NCBI GenBank assembly: GCA_019348355.1 | Contig: JAHWJP010000005.1 | Location: 1 to 51,972 of the forward strand | DNA from: Actinomycetota bacterium | GTDB lineage: Bacteria; Actinomycetota; Actinomycetes; Mycobacteriales; SCTD01 | Length of the DNA stretch: 51,972 nucleotides | Direction of reading: 5' to 3' | In this document: piece by piece, positions 41,753-49,629 of the stretch | Layout of the letters: each line of letters starts with the position of its first letter | Position numbering within the stretch: the first letter of the stretch is position 1 | Notes under the pieces: model-generated | Databases searched by the model: none | What the model saw: the letters and a program-made list of their open reading frames with translations, nothing else | What the model was told of the DNA's origin: nothing | Made by a program: the position numbers and the translations under genes

Positions 41753-43326
41753 CGCACGTCTGCGATCGAATGCGGCGGGTTGTGCTGGTAGGTGATGGTG
41801 GGTGAGGTGCCGACGCTGCCGCTGACCATCGACAGGGCGTCCCCCAAGGTCGAGGCGCTGCGAAAGCCCATGCGCTGCACGGCTTTGCGGTCGCCGCCGA
41901 CCCAGACCACGTCGCCGAGATGCTCGAGCGCGTGCGCCCCCCAGTACCACATGTAGAAGGGGTGGACGCCGTGGTAGGCGTGCGAGGTCCGGTAGAGGTG
42001 GGTGTACCAGGGGTCGGTCGCGTACTGCTTCTCGAACCGCTCCTCGATGATCGCAGGGTCGGTCGACTCGGCGAGCACCTCCTCGAAGAAGTCGACGTAG
42101 GACGGGTGGTGCAGCTGGTCGAAGGCGTTCTGCACCGGGTGGTAGAGGATGAGCGCGCCGCCCTTGCGGACCAGCGGCTGCCCCCGGTACATGTTGAAGA
42201 AGTAGCCGAGTCCAAGGCACATCGCGAGCACCGGGTTCATCACCGAGCTGTTCACGTTGTACGGGCACAGGTAGGGCAGCCCGAACACGAGCACATCGGT
42301 CTGGCCGCCCACCTCGACGAGCTGCTGACGGTGGACGTTCGCGATCGTCAGCTCGTGCACCGGCTCGACCGCTCCGGCCTGCACCGACGTCACCTCGTAG
42401 TCGGCGACCAGGTCGGACAGCGCCTTGCGCCGCAGCCGTCCGGGCGCCCGGTCGAGACCGTTCTTCAGTGTCCAGAACATCGCCTGGTCGCGCGGGGACC
42501 ACTCCCACTCCCGCTTGGTGAGGAAGGCGTACGACGTGGGAAAGGCCTGGTTGTTCAGCGTCGTCTCGATCTGGAAGACCGGGACGTGCTCCTGCAGCAG
42601 CCGGCCCATGCGCCAAGCGCTGGAGTGCAGCGCACTGGCCTTGTGGTCCATGAACGAGCGTGAGTGGCGCATCGTCTTGGTGTTGTGGTGGTGGCGCAGT
42701 GAGGCGTACGACGCCAGCCCGATCGCGGTGCTCTTCCAGCCACCGTCCATCGAGACCAGGTTGACGTTGACGTAGACGAGCAGGTCGCTCGTGCCCGCCC
42801 GCTTGTTGATCTCGACGTCCTCGCCCTCGTCGGTGAGCCCGAGGTGGACGAGGTTGGCGCGGTCCTCGGCGTCGTGGTTGGTGAGCGCCTGCGGCCAGAA
42901 GCTGCGGTAAACGCGGTCACCGACGATGCGGCGGATCTCCGGCCCGGTCATCCGCCGGTGCAGGGCATTCGCGACGACCAGCTCCACGTCGTCGACGCCC
43001 GCTGCGGCCGCGAGCTCGAGCACCTGCTCGATCACCTGCTGGCGGATGTCCGGCGTGCGCATCGGCGGTAACGGCAGCGAGATGTCGTCGAAGGCGATGG
43101 TCAGCCGCATCCCGGGCCGCAGCAGCACCCGCAGCGGCTCGCTGTCCAGCGGATGCTCCAGAGCCTGCGTGATGGCAGCGCGGACGTCGGGCAGGCCCGG
43201 CAGCGCTTCCGGCGGGTAGACGACGCGGGAGCCGAGTGGGAACCGCTCCAACCCGAAGCTGTCGCCCCGGTGCACGAGCAGCGGCGGCGTACGTTCGTCG
43301 ACCTCGAGGACGAACCCCGGTCTCAT
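41749..43326 (-). CDS. LarA-like nickel-pincer racemase homologue (lactate racemase domain, DUF2088)
   Basis: A 525-residue LarA-fold protein; LarA itself is about 420. By memory of L. plantarum LarA, the pincer-binding lysine K184 corresponds to K198 in DGGWKSTAIG, H200 to H214 in RHHHNTK and H108 to H123 in ALHRRMTGPE; the spacings (75 and 16) agree with LarA (76 and 16). The region of the second catalytic histidine H174 reads VYVNVNL, with no His, and the 'DxxRP' arginine loop reads DDISLP, with no Arg, so the reaction or substrate probably differs from lactate racemisation. The cofactor genes larB, larC and larE are not in the window. It overlaps both operon neighbours by four bases. Confidence 0.8.
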   Translation of the reverse strand: MRPGFVLEVDERTPPLLVHRGDSFGLERFPLGSRVVYPPEALPGLPDVRAAITQALEHPLDSEPLRVLLRPGMRLTIAFDDISLPLPPMRTPDIRQQVIEQVLELAAAAGVDDVELVVANALHRRMTGPEIRRIVGDRVYRSFWPQALTNHDAEDRANLVHLGLTDEGEDVEINKRAGTSDLLVYVNVNLVSMDGGWKSTAIGLASYASLRHHHNTKTMRHSRSFMDHKASALHSSAWRMGRLLQEHVPVFQIETTLNNQAFPTSYAFLTKREWEWSPRDQAMFWTLKNGLDRAPGRLRRKALSDLVADYEVTSVQAGAVEPVHELTIANVHRQQLVEVGGQTDVLVFGLPYLCPYNVNSSVMNPVLAMCLGLGYFFNMYRGQPLVRKGGALILYHPVQNAFDQLHHPSYVDFFEEVLAESTDPAIIEERFEKQYATDPWYTHLYRTSHAYHGVHPFYMWYWGAHALEHLGDVVWVGGDRKAVQRMGFRSASTLGDALSMVSGSVGTSPTITYQHNPPHSIADVR

Positions 43327-44501
43327 GCGCTCTCCTTCCTCAGGTCGAAGCCGACCTTGGCCAGTCCGAGGCGACCGGCGTCGCCGGCCTCGTCGAGCGC
43401 TTCGCGGTAACGCGACAGCGGATGCCACGACGTACGAAGAGCGTCGAGATGCGGGTCGGCCAGCAGGCGCAGCGCCACGGCGAGGTCGTCACCGGCGCTC
43501 GCGTAGGAACCGACCAGCTCCAGCTCGCGGAACCACACCGGCGACAGGTCCGCCGGGGCGGGCATCCCGGCGAGCACCACCCGACCCCCGGCCCGGGTTG
43601 CCCGCAGCGCCTGCTCCAGGCCGGACGCCGAACCGGCGCACTCGACGGCGATGTCGACCCCGCCGAGCAGCAGGTCGCTGCCGCGCTCGGGCGAGAGCCG
43701 GATGGCGGCGGTGGACCGCCGTACCGCTGTCAGCGCCGCCTTCGGCAGGACCACCTCGTCGGCGCCGAGGTCGCGGGCGAGCCGGGCCTGCCGTGGGTGC
43801 TTCGCGACGACGGTGATCCGGCCGGCCGGCGTCAGCGCCCGCAAGGCGTGGAGCACGAGCAGCCCGACCATGCCCGCACCCACCACCAGCACCGAGCAGC
43901 CGGGCTCGGCGAAGGTGCGACGGGCGGCGTGCACGGCGCAGGCCAGCGGCTCGGCGAGCACGGCGCGCTCGTCGGGGACGTCGTCCGGCACCGCATGCAG
44001 CTGCGAGCAGTGGGCGACGAGCTGACCGGACCAGCCACCCCCGGTGTCGGCGCAGAAGCCGGTCTGCAGGCCGGGTGACAGGTGACCGAGGGTGACGCGG
44101 GCGCAGCGGTTCGCCGCGCCGGACGAGCAGGCCGGACAGCCCTCGAGGTTGCGAGCGCGGCAGGACAGCACCGGGTTCAGCACGACCCGGCTGCCGGCGG
44201 GCAGTCCCGGAGCGTCGTCGAGGAGCTCGCCCACCACCTCGTGGCCCGGGATGAACGGCAGCGAGACGAGTGGGGAGAGGTAGAACGGCGCCGTCCCGGC
44301 CACGGTGGCGAGGTCGCTGCCGCAGATGCCCGACAGCCGGGGGCGCACCCGGACCCACTGCGGGCCGGGGAGCGGCGGCGCCGAGCGGGTGGTCAGCCGG
44401 AGCGGGGCGACGCCCGCCGCCGCAACGGCCGGGAGCCGTCCCGAAACCACCCGCGCGGCGAGGTATCGAGGCAGCGACCGGTAGACCTCGAGCGCCCTCA
44501 A
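43323..44501 (-). CDS. Zinc-dependent alcohol dehydrogenase (MDR family)
   Basis: A 392-residue medium-chain dehydrogenase. Catalytic zinc residues lie in SGICGSDLATV and FIPGHEVVGELL, the structural zinc cysteines in VLSCRARNLEGCPACSSGAA, and the NAD(P) fold is CSVLVVGAGMVGLLVLHALR. The N-terminal 40 residues (EVYRSLPRYLAARVVSGRLP) are additional. It would interconvert an alcohol and an aldehyde or ketone, for example the product of the neighbouring acyl reductase. The start is a TTG at 44501 overlapping the upstream stop as TTGA; no better codon is present close by. The stop overlaps the LarA-like ATG. Confidence 0.85.
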   Translation of the reverse strand: MRALEVYRSLPRYLAARVVSGRLPAVAAAGVAPLRLTTRSAPPLPGPQWVRVRPRLSGICGSDLATVAGTAPFYLSPLVSLPFIPGHEVVGELLDDAPGLPAGSRVVLNPVLSCRARNLEGCPACSSGAANRCARVTLGHLSPGLQTGFCADTGGGWSGQLVAHCSQLHAVPDDVPDERAVLAEPLACAVHAARRTFAEPGCSVLVVGAGMVGLLVLHALRALTPAGRITVVAKHPRQARLARDLGADEVVLPKAALTAVRRSTAAIRLSPERGSDLLLGGVDIAVECAGSASGLEQALRATRAGGRVVLAGMPAPADLSPVWFRELELVGSYASAGDDLAVALRLLADPHLDALRTSWHPLSRYREALDEAGDAGRLGLAKVGFDLRKESA

Positions 44502-46771
44502 CGGCCTGCTCCGGCGAGGGCGAACCGGGACCGGCTCGGCGTCGAGGCCCAGTGCACGACGGGCCACTTCTCCCGGCGGGCGAGCCGGGCCAGGGCCACG
44601 TCGGGGTTGACGACGACCGGCAGCCCGACCGCTCTCAGCATCGGCAGGTCCGACAGGCCGTCGGCGTAGGCCGCCGAGGCGGGCAGGTCCCAGCCCTCCT
44701 CGGCCGCCCGGCGGGCGAGCCAGGCGGCTCGCGCCTCGCCGACGGCCGGCGGCTCCGCCAGGCGGCCGGTCGCCCGGCCGTCGGCTGCCACGTCGAGCCG
44801 GGTGGCGAGGACCTCGTCGAACAGCGGGGCGAGCGGGCGGGTGAACAGGTCGAGGGCGCCGGTGATGAGCACGGTGCGATGTCCGGCCGCCCGGTGCTCG
44901 CGGACCGCCCGGACAGCCGCCGGCGACAGCCGCGAGAGCACCTCCGAGGCGACCCGCTCGTCGACGAGGGCGGTCAGCGCCTCGACGTCGGCGCCGGCGT
45001 AGCGCTCGGTGACGGCTCGAACGACGCTCGCCCGCGAGTGCCGCTCGGCGGCGAGCAGGCGCGGCAGGTCGGCGGCGAGGCGCACCATCTCGCGCGGCCA
45101 CCGCCCGCGGGGGGCGTCCGCGAGGCGCACCCAGAGCAGCGCCTCGACGACGGTCGAGGGCAGCAGGGTGCCGTCCATGTCGAAGGCGGCCACCACCGTG
45201 CGGGACGGGTCGGCGACCGGCTCGCCGCGGGCCGGCCGCGGCGCCGGCGGCAGAGCCGCCGACCAGCGCAGCAGGGCGGTGACAGCCGGGCAGTGGAGGT
45301 CGAGAAGGTAGTGCTCCCAGTCGATCACGGACGCGTCGCAGCCGAACACCGCCTGGTCCTCGGGATCGAGCGCCTGGTGCAGGGCGAGGGTGCCGCTGTC
45401 GCCGAAGACCAGGTCGGCCTGGGTGTAGGCGCCGTACAGGTCCGACAGCCGGCGCAGGCCGCGCAGCCGCCGCTCCACCCGGTCGAGCCGGTCCGCCGCG
45501 CCACGCACCGCGGACGACGGCGGCAGGATCTCGAGGGCGCGATCGGCCGCCCGATGGCCGCGTTCGGCGAGGCGCAGGCGCCGCTCCAGCCGCGGCTCAC
45601 CGGCGAAGTCCCAGGCCGCGACCGCGTGGCTTCCCCGCCCACGTCGAGGCAGCGGGTGGGTGGTGAAGTACCTGCGTACGTAGTCGTGCAGGTCGCGGAA
45701 GAGCAGCGGGTTGCGCGCACTCGAGCCGACGTGGAACCAGGCGGGCTCGCCGATCGGCGGTGGGGACGCAGCCGCGGCGAGCAGGGCGCCGACGACGAGA
45801 TCGACCGGCACGATGTCGACCGGGGTGTCCGGGGCACCCTTGATGTCCGGCAGCAGCCCCTGGCCGTAGGCGAGCAGCACCGGCTCGACCATCTTGAATC
45901 CTTCGATCCAGCCGGGGGCCGGCCGGCGCAGCGCGCTCTCGATGATGCTGGGCCGCACGATCGACAGCGGCACCCCCCACTCGGAGCAGCCGTCCTCGAC
46001 GGCCCGCTCGGTGAGTGCCTTGGTGAGCGCGTAGCAGTCAGCCCAGCCCAGGCTCAGCGCCCGCTGCCGGCCCGCCTCGATCAGGTGCTTGCTGACCCAG
46101 CGCAGGCGCAGCCGCTCGGCTTCGACGGCGACTTCCTGCCGCCCGGCGGCGCCGCGGTGGCGCCTCGCTTCGGCAAGCAGGTCGGCCAGCACCGTCGGGA
46201 CCCGACTGGCCGCATCAGCCCCATCGCCCAGGGCTTGTGCTGCGCGAGTCTCGGCCCGCCAGTCGAGAGTGTGCGGGTGGCGTCCCTCCGGGACCCAGCC
46301 CGAACGCAGACCTGCGACGTAGGCGGTGGACACGTGCACGACGTGCGGCCGCGATCCGGTCGCCCGGACTGCGTCGAGCAGCGCCAAGGTGCCGGTGAGG
46401 TTGGTGCGGAAGCCCTCGTCGACCGGCGGGTCGAAGCTCACCTCGCCGGCGCAGTGCAGGACCACATCGACGTCGGGAGGCAGCCCCCCGACCTGACCGC
46501 CCAACTCGCCCTCGACGACCTGGATGCGGGTGCCGACCAGCGCATCGACCGCCTGCGCCCCGTCCCGGGCGCGCAGGGCGGCGAAAGCGGGCTTGGTCAG
46601 CAGCGACCGGACCCGGGCCAGCGCCGGCTCGCCGGGACGGCCTCGCACGATCAACGTGAGGCGGGTCTGCGGCAGGTCTGCCAGCACCCGCTCGAGCAGG
46701 GCCTCCCCGACGAAACCGGTGGCGCCCGTCAGCAGGACGTGCGCACCGGCGAGACGCTCGGCGAGCCGCAT
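44498..46771 (-). CDS. Fusion of fatty-acyl-reductase-like SDR and HAD-IB phosphatase
   Basis: A 757-residue two-domain enzyme. Residues 1-480 are an extended SDR of the fatty acyl-CoA reductase type: cofactor loop LLTGATGFVGEALLERVL (13-30), VVLHCAGEVSFDPP, VVHVSTAYVAGL and the Y-x3-K site CYALTKALTE (about 245), with a helical tail like the 'sterile' domain. Residues about 520-750 are a HAD-IB hydrolase: motif I AFDMDGTLLPS, motif II VLITGAL, motif IV YADGLSDLPML; the usual lysine motif reads GEARAAWL, with Arg. The pair would reduce an acyl thioester and dephosphorylate a related intermediate. The ATG looks leaderless (TAGGGT six bases upstream). First gene of a four-gene coupled operon. 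Confidence 0.82.
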   Translation of the reverse strand: MRLAERLAGAHVLLTGATGFVGEALLERVLADLPQTRLTLIVRGRPGEPALARVRSLLTKPAFAALRARDGAQAVDALVGTRIQVVEGELGGQVGGLPPDVDVVLHCAGEVSFDPPVDEGFRTNLTGTLALLDAVRATGSRPHVVHVSTAYVAGLRSGWVPEGRHPHTLDWRAETRAAQALGDGADAASRVPTVLADLLAEARRHRGAAGRQEVAVEAERLRLRWVSKHLIEAGRQRALSLGWADCYALTKALTERAVEDGCSEWGVPLSIVRPSIIESALRRPAPGWIEGFKMVEPVLLAYGQGLLPDIKGAPDTPVDIVPVDLVVGALLAAAASPPPIGEPAWFHVGSSARNPLLFRDLHDYVRRYFTTHPLPRRGRGSHAVAAWDFAGEPRLERRLRLAERGHRAADRALEILPPSSAVRGAADRLDRVERRLRGLRRLSDLYGAYTQADLVFGDSGTLALHQALDPEDQAVFGCDASVIDWEHYLLDLHCPAVTALLRWSAALPPAPRPARGEPVADPSRTVVAAFDMDGTLLPSTVVEALLWVRLADAPRGRWPREMVRLAADLPRLLAAERHSRASVVRAVTERYAGADVEALTALVDERVASEVLSRLSPAAVRAVREHRAAGHRTVLITGALDLFTRPLAPLFDEVLATRLDVAADGRATGRLAEPPAVGEARAAWLARRAAEEGWDLPASAAYADGLSDLPMLRAVGLPVVVNPDVALARLARREKWPVVHWASTPSRSRFALAGAGR

Positions 46772-46783
46772 GGCCAGACCCTA
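46772..46783 (-). promoter_or_regulatory. -10 element for the reductase/LarA-like operon
   Basis: On the minus strand TAGGGT (46783-46778) lies six bases before the ATG at 46771. No ribosome site intervenes, so the operon mRNA likely starts at the ATG. Confidence 0.5.
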
Positions 46784-46837
46784 CTAGCGTCGATCATCCC
46801 AGCGCCGCCCGCGGGATGCACAGCGCTCCCCTGCGTT

Positions 46838-46906
46838 GATCGTCCGCAGGATCGCCGCCCTCAGCGGCCAGTGTCGGGCGCTAGGACGGCGATGCTGCGG
46901 ATGATC
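46838..46906. repeat. Long imperfect inverted repeat with GATC ends
   Basis: A 23-base left arm (46838-46860) and right arm (46884-46906) match at 20 of 23 positions when inverted; both end in GATC. The 23-base loop contains a weaker inner repeat. It lies in the 172-base gap between the bldC stop and the start of the reductase operon. It may be a terminator for bldC or a dispersed intergenic repeat; see the similar element at 50840-50901. Confidence 0.6.
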
Positions 46907-46943
46907 TTCCCGTGGGGCTGAGGCCCCGCCCCGACGGCGCGGG

Positions 46944-47153
46944 TCAGGGCTGCTGCGGGCGTGGAGCGGGGATGCCGGCGAGCAACGAACGGACCTCCGC
47001 CTCGCGGTAGCGGCGGTGGCCGCCGAGGGTGCGGATGGAGGTGAGCTTGCCGGACTTCGCCCAGCGGGTCACGGTCTTGGGGTCGACGCGGAACATGGAG
47101 GCGACCTCCGCCGGCGTGAGCAGGGCTTCGGCGTCGGTGGTTCGGGTGCTCAT
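46944..47153 (-). CDS. bldC: BldC-family MerR-type DNA-binding regulator
   Basis: A 69-residue single winged-helix protein. LLTPAEVASMFRVDPKTVTR is the MerR-type helix-turn-helix, WAKSGKLTSIRTLGGHRRYR the recognition wing, and EAEVRSLLAG the last helix. The size and sequence fit BldC of streptomycetes, which binds cooperatively head to tail on AT-rich direct repeats and delays development; non-sporulating actinobacteria carry it too. It is divergent from the AIM24/Ter genes, and the 167-base spacer holds two inverted repeats. Symbol assigned by sequence likeness only. Confidence 0.88.
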   Translation of the reverse strand: MSTRTTDAEALLTPAEVASMFRVDPKTVTRWAKSGKLTSIRTLGGHRRYREAEVRSLLAGIPAPRPQQP

Positions 47154-47320
47154 GGCTGGTCCTCTTCTCGGGGCGGGCAGTTGCCCGCGTTAGTTGATGA
47201 TGCGCGATGTTCCGTTATGCCGGAATAGCCCGTTGGTGCTATTTCCTGACTAGTCCTCCGGTCGGCCGAGGGCCAGGATGGACCAGCTACGCGAGAGCAA
47301 CAGACCCGAGGAGGCCGTCG
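47154..47320. promoter_or_regulatory. Divergent bldC / AIM24 promoter region with two inverted repeats
   Basis: The spacer contains a 7-bp inverted repeat with a two-base gap (47173-47188) just upstream of bldC, and a 5-bp one around TTCCG-N6-CGGAA (47210-47225). A GAGGAGG ribosome site (47308-47314) serves the AIM24 gene. The repeats are candidate operators; no specific regulator site is recognised and no confident -10 was identified. Confidence 0.35.
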
Positions 47321-48136
47321 ATGACTTTGGACATGAACCTGGTCGGCAACGCCATGCAGATGGCGGTCACCACGCTGCGGCCCGGGCAGGTGGCCTACTG
47401 CGAGGCCGGCAAGTTCTTGTTCAGCTCCGGCGACGTGCAGATGGAGACCAAGCTGTCGGCTCCCTCGACGGGTCAGCAGGAGCCGGCCAGGGGCGGCTTC
47501 GGCGCCATCCTGCAGGGTGCCATGGACGTCGGCAAGCGGATGCTGGCCGGCGAGAGCTTCGCCTTCCAGCACTTCTCCACGCGTGGCGGCGACGGGCTCG
47601 TCGCCTTCGCCGGCGTGCTGCCGGGTGAAATGCGGACGCTCGAGCTCGACGGTCGTACGACGTGGATGGCCGAGCGGGACGCCTTCGTGGCCGCCGAGGC
47701 GGGCGTCCGGATGGACGTGGTCTTCGCCGGCGTCCGCCAGGGCTTCAGCGGCGGGGAGGGATTCGTTCTCCAGAAGTTCACTGGGAAAGGCACGCTGCTG
47801 ATCGCCGGCGCCGGGAACTTCATCGACATCAACCCGGCCGACTACGGCGGGAAGCTGAAGGTCGACACGGGCTGCATCGTCGCCTTCGAGTCGACCGTGC
47901 AGTACGGCATCGAACGGGTCGGCCGGCTCAACCGGCAGGGCGCCATGCAGGCCCTGTTCGGCGGCGAGGGACTGTCTTTGGCGACACTCACCGGCAACGG
48001 CCGGGTCATCCTGCAGTCGATGACCATGGAGGCCCTCGGCGGTGCGCTCGCGAAGTTCGCCCGCACCGGTGACGGGGACAACGGGGCCACCGGGGTCGGA
48101 GCCCTCGGCGGGCTGTTCGGGGGCCGTGGGGCCTGA
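47321..48136 (+). CDS. AIM24-family protein
   Basis: A 271-residue beta-rich AIM24 (TIGR00266-like) protein. Landmarks are LRPGQVAYCEAGKFLFSSGD, GESFAFQHFSTRGGDGLVAF, GVLPGEMRTLELDGRTTWMA, FVLQKFTGKGTLLIAGAGNF and LKVDTGCIVAFESTVQYGIE. The yeast relative is mitochondrial; bacterial members have no assigned biochemistry but often accompany TerD genes, as here. The C-terminus is Gly-rich (GALGGLFGGRG). ATG 47321 follows a strong GAGGAGG site. It is the first gene of the plus-strand Ter group. Confidence 0.85.
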   Translation: MTLDMNLVGNAMQMAVTTLRPGQVAYCEAGKFLFSSGDVQMETKLSAPSTGQQEPARGGFGAILQGAMDVGKRMLAGESFAFQHFSTRGGDGLVAFAGVLPGEMRTLELDGRTTWMAERDAFVAAEAGVRMDVVFAGVRQGFSGGEGFVLQKFTGKGTLLIAGAGNFIDINPADYGGKLKVDTGCIVAFESTVQYGIERVGRLNRQGAMQALFGGEGLSLATLTGNGRVILQSMTMEALGGALAKFARTGDGDNGATGVGALGGLFGGRGA

Positions 48137-48232
48137 CAACTTCGGGATACCCCAGTGAGCGGTACGGGGCTACTGTCAGCGCGGTATGCCGGGCCGTCCG
48201 GTCCGGTCAGACGACGACGAGAGGAACAACCC

Positions 48233-48808
48233 GTGACTGTCAGCCTGTCCAAGGGCGGAAACGTCTCCCTCAGCAAAGAGGCCCCTGGCATGACGGCCGT
48301 GTTGGTCGGCCTCGGCTGGGACGCACGCACGACCAGCGGAACCGACTTCGACCTCGACGCCAGCGCCATCATGGTCAAGAGCGACGGAAAGGTCATGTCG
48401 GACAGCCACTTCATCTTCTTCAACAACAAGAACTCGCCCGAGGGGTCGGTCGAGCACACCGGTGACAATCTCACCGGCGAGGGCGAGGGCGACGACGAGG
48501 CGATCAAGGTCAACCTCGCGAACGTGCCGGCCGAGGTCGACAAGGTCGTGTTCCCGGTGTCGATCTACGAGGCGGAGAAGCGCTCGCAGAGCTTCGGACA
48601 GGTGCGCAACGCCTTCATCCGCATCGTCAACCAGAGCGGTGGCACCGAGGTCGCCCGCTACGACCTCAGCGAGGACGCCTCCACCGAGACCGCGATGGTC
48701 TTCGGCGAGCTCTACCGCAACGGTGCCGAGTGGAAGTTCCGCGCCGTCGGCCAGGGCTACGCCTCGGGCCTGGCCGGCATCGCCAAGGACTTCGGCGTCA
48801 ACGTCTGA
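48233..48808 (+). CDS. terD: TerD-family calcium-binding stress protein
   Basis: A 191-residue canonical TerD. It starts [20 protein letters not shown], has the beta-sandwich core with calcium ligands in [12 protein letters not shown] and the acidic loop [37 protein letters not shown], and the ending [20 protein letters not shown]. TerD proteins bind calcium and sit at the centre of tellurite, phage and oxidative stress Ter systems; their mechanism is unresolved. GTG 48233 follows GAGGAAC. A possible -10, TACTGT, is at 48171-48176, which would give the gene its own promoter within the 96-base gap after the AIM24 gene. Confidence 0.93.
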   Translation: MTVSLSKGGNVSLSKEAPGMTAVLVGLGWDARTTSGTDFDLDASAIMVKSDGKVMSDSHFIFFNNKNSPEGSVEHTGDNLTGEGEGDDEAIKVNLANVPAEVDKVVFPVSIYEAEKRSQSFGQVRNAFIRIVNQSGGTEVARYDLSEDASTETAMVFGELYRNGAEWKFRAVGQGYASGLAGIAKDFGVNV

Positions 48809-48892
48809 GCTCGGGCGGTGTCCGGTCCCGGGTCGGGACCGGACACCCCCGCCCGCCCCGCAGGAGACCGACGAAACCGGAGGACGAACAGC

Positions 48893-49603
48893 ATGGCCAT
48901 CGACTACTCCAAGCGCAGCTCTGGTGGCGGCGACCAGCCGCCCCCGCCGCCGTCCCAGCCTGGGTCGCCGGTGTCACTGTCGAAGGTGACGCTGACCAAG
49001 TCCAGCCCCAGCGTGTCCCTCACCAAGTCCGGGGGCGCCGGCGGCAAACTGCACGTCAACCTGAACTGGAACGCCCGGCCGGCCCAGGCCGAGCAGCCCA
49101 AGGGCTTCCTCAAGCGCATTGCCGCAGCCGCGCAGAGCTCGGCGATCGACCTCGACCTCGGCTGCCTGTTCGAGCTCGCCGACGGTCGCAAGGGCGTCAT
49201 CCAGGCACTCGGCAACCAGTTCGGCTCGCTGGACAACCCGCCGTACATCTTCCTCGACGGTGACGACCGCTCCGGCACGAACACCGGCGGCGAGAACCTG
49301 TTCGTCAACCTCGCCCACGCCAAGGACCTGCGCCGGATCCTGGTGTTCGCCTGCATCTACGAGGGCGCCTCGGCGTTCGACCAGGCGGCCGGCGTCGTGA
49401 CGCTGACACCCGCCTCGGGCGCGCCGATCGAGGTGCGCCTCGACGAGACCGCCGGCAAGTCGCGCATGTGCGCCATCGCCCTGATCGACAACAGCGGCGG
49501 CGAGCTCACGGTGCGGCGTGAGGTGCGCTACATCGACGGCGCACAGGACGCCCTCGACCGGGCCTACGGCTGGGGCATGGACTGGACCCCCGGGCGCAAG
49601 TAG
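48893..49603 (+). CDS. TerD-domain protein with N-terminal proline-rich linker
   Basis: A 236-residue TerD-family protein. The first 35 residues are Ser/Gly/Pro-rich (RSSGGGDQPPPPPSQPGSP) and are followed by VSLSKVTLTKSSPSVSLTKS, then the TerD-like sandwich: LHVNLNWNARPAQAEQPKGF, IDLDLGCLFELADGRKGVIQ, FLDGDDRSGTNTGGENLFVN, RRILVFACIYEGASAFDQA and VRREVRYIDGAQDALDRAYG. It resembles TerA/TerD variants that lack some calcium ligands. The proline stretch may let it recruit a partner. It lies 84 bases after terD with a GGAGGACGAAC site, and 26 bases before the lyase gene. Confidence 0.85.
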   Translation: MAIDYSKRSSGGGDQPPPPPSQPGSPVSLSKVTLTKSSPSVSLTKSGGAGGKLHVNLNWNARPAQAEQPKGFLKRIAAAAQSSAIDLDLGCLFELADGRKGVIQALGNQFGSLDNPPYIFLDGDDRSGTNTGGENLFVNLAHAKDLRRILVFACIYEGASAFDQAAGVVTLTPASGAPIEVRLDETAGKSRMCAIALIDNSGGELTVRREVRYIDGAQDALDRAYGWGMDWTPGRK

Positions 49604-49629
49604 TCCCCGTGGACAGCTGACCCACGGGG

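Noticed and set aside
41749-43326. Genuine lactate racemase
   Set aside because: The positions of the second catalytic His and the substrate Arg appear changed and no cofactor genes are present in the window.
44270-46921. An 880-codon plus-strand open frame opposite the reductase/HAD fusion
   Set aside because: Low-complexity Arg/Pro/Gly composition and no motif; the minus-strand product has intact SDR and HAD motifs.
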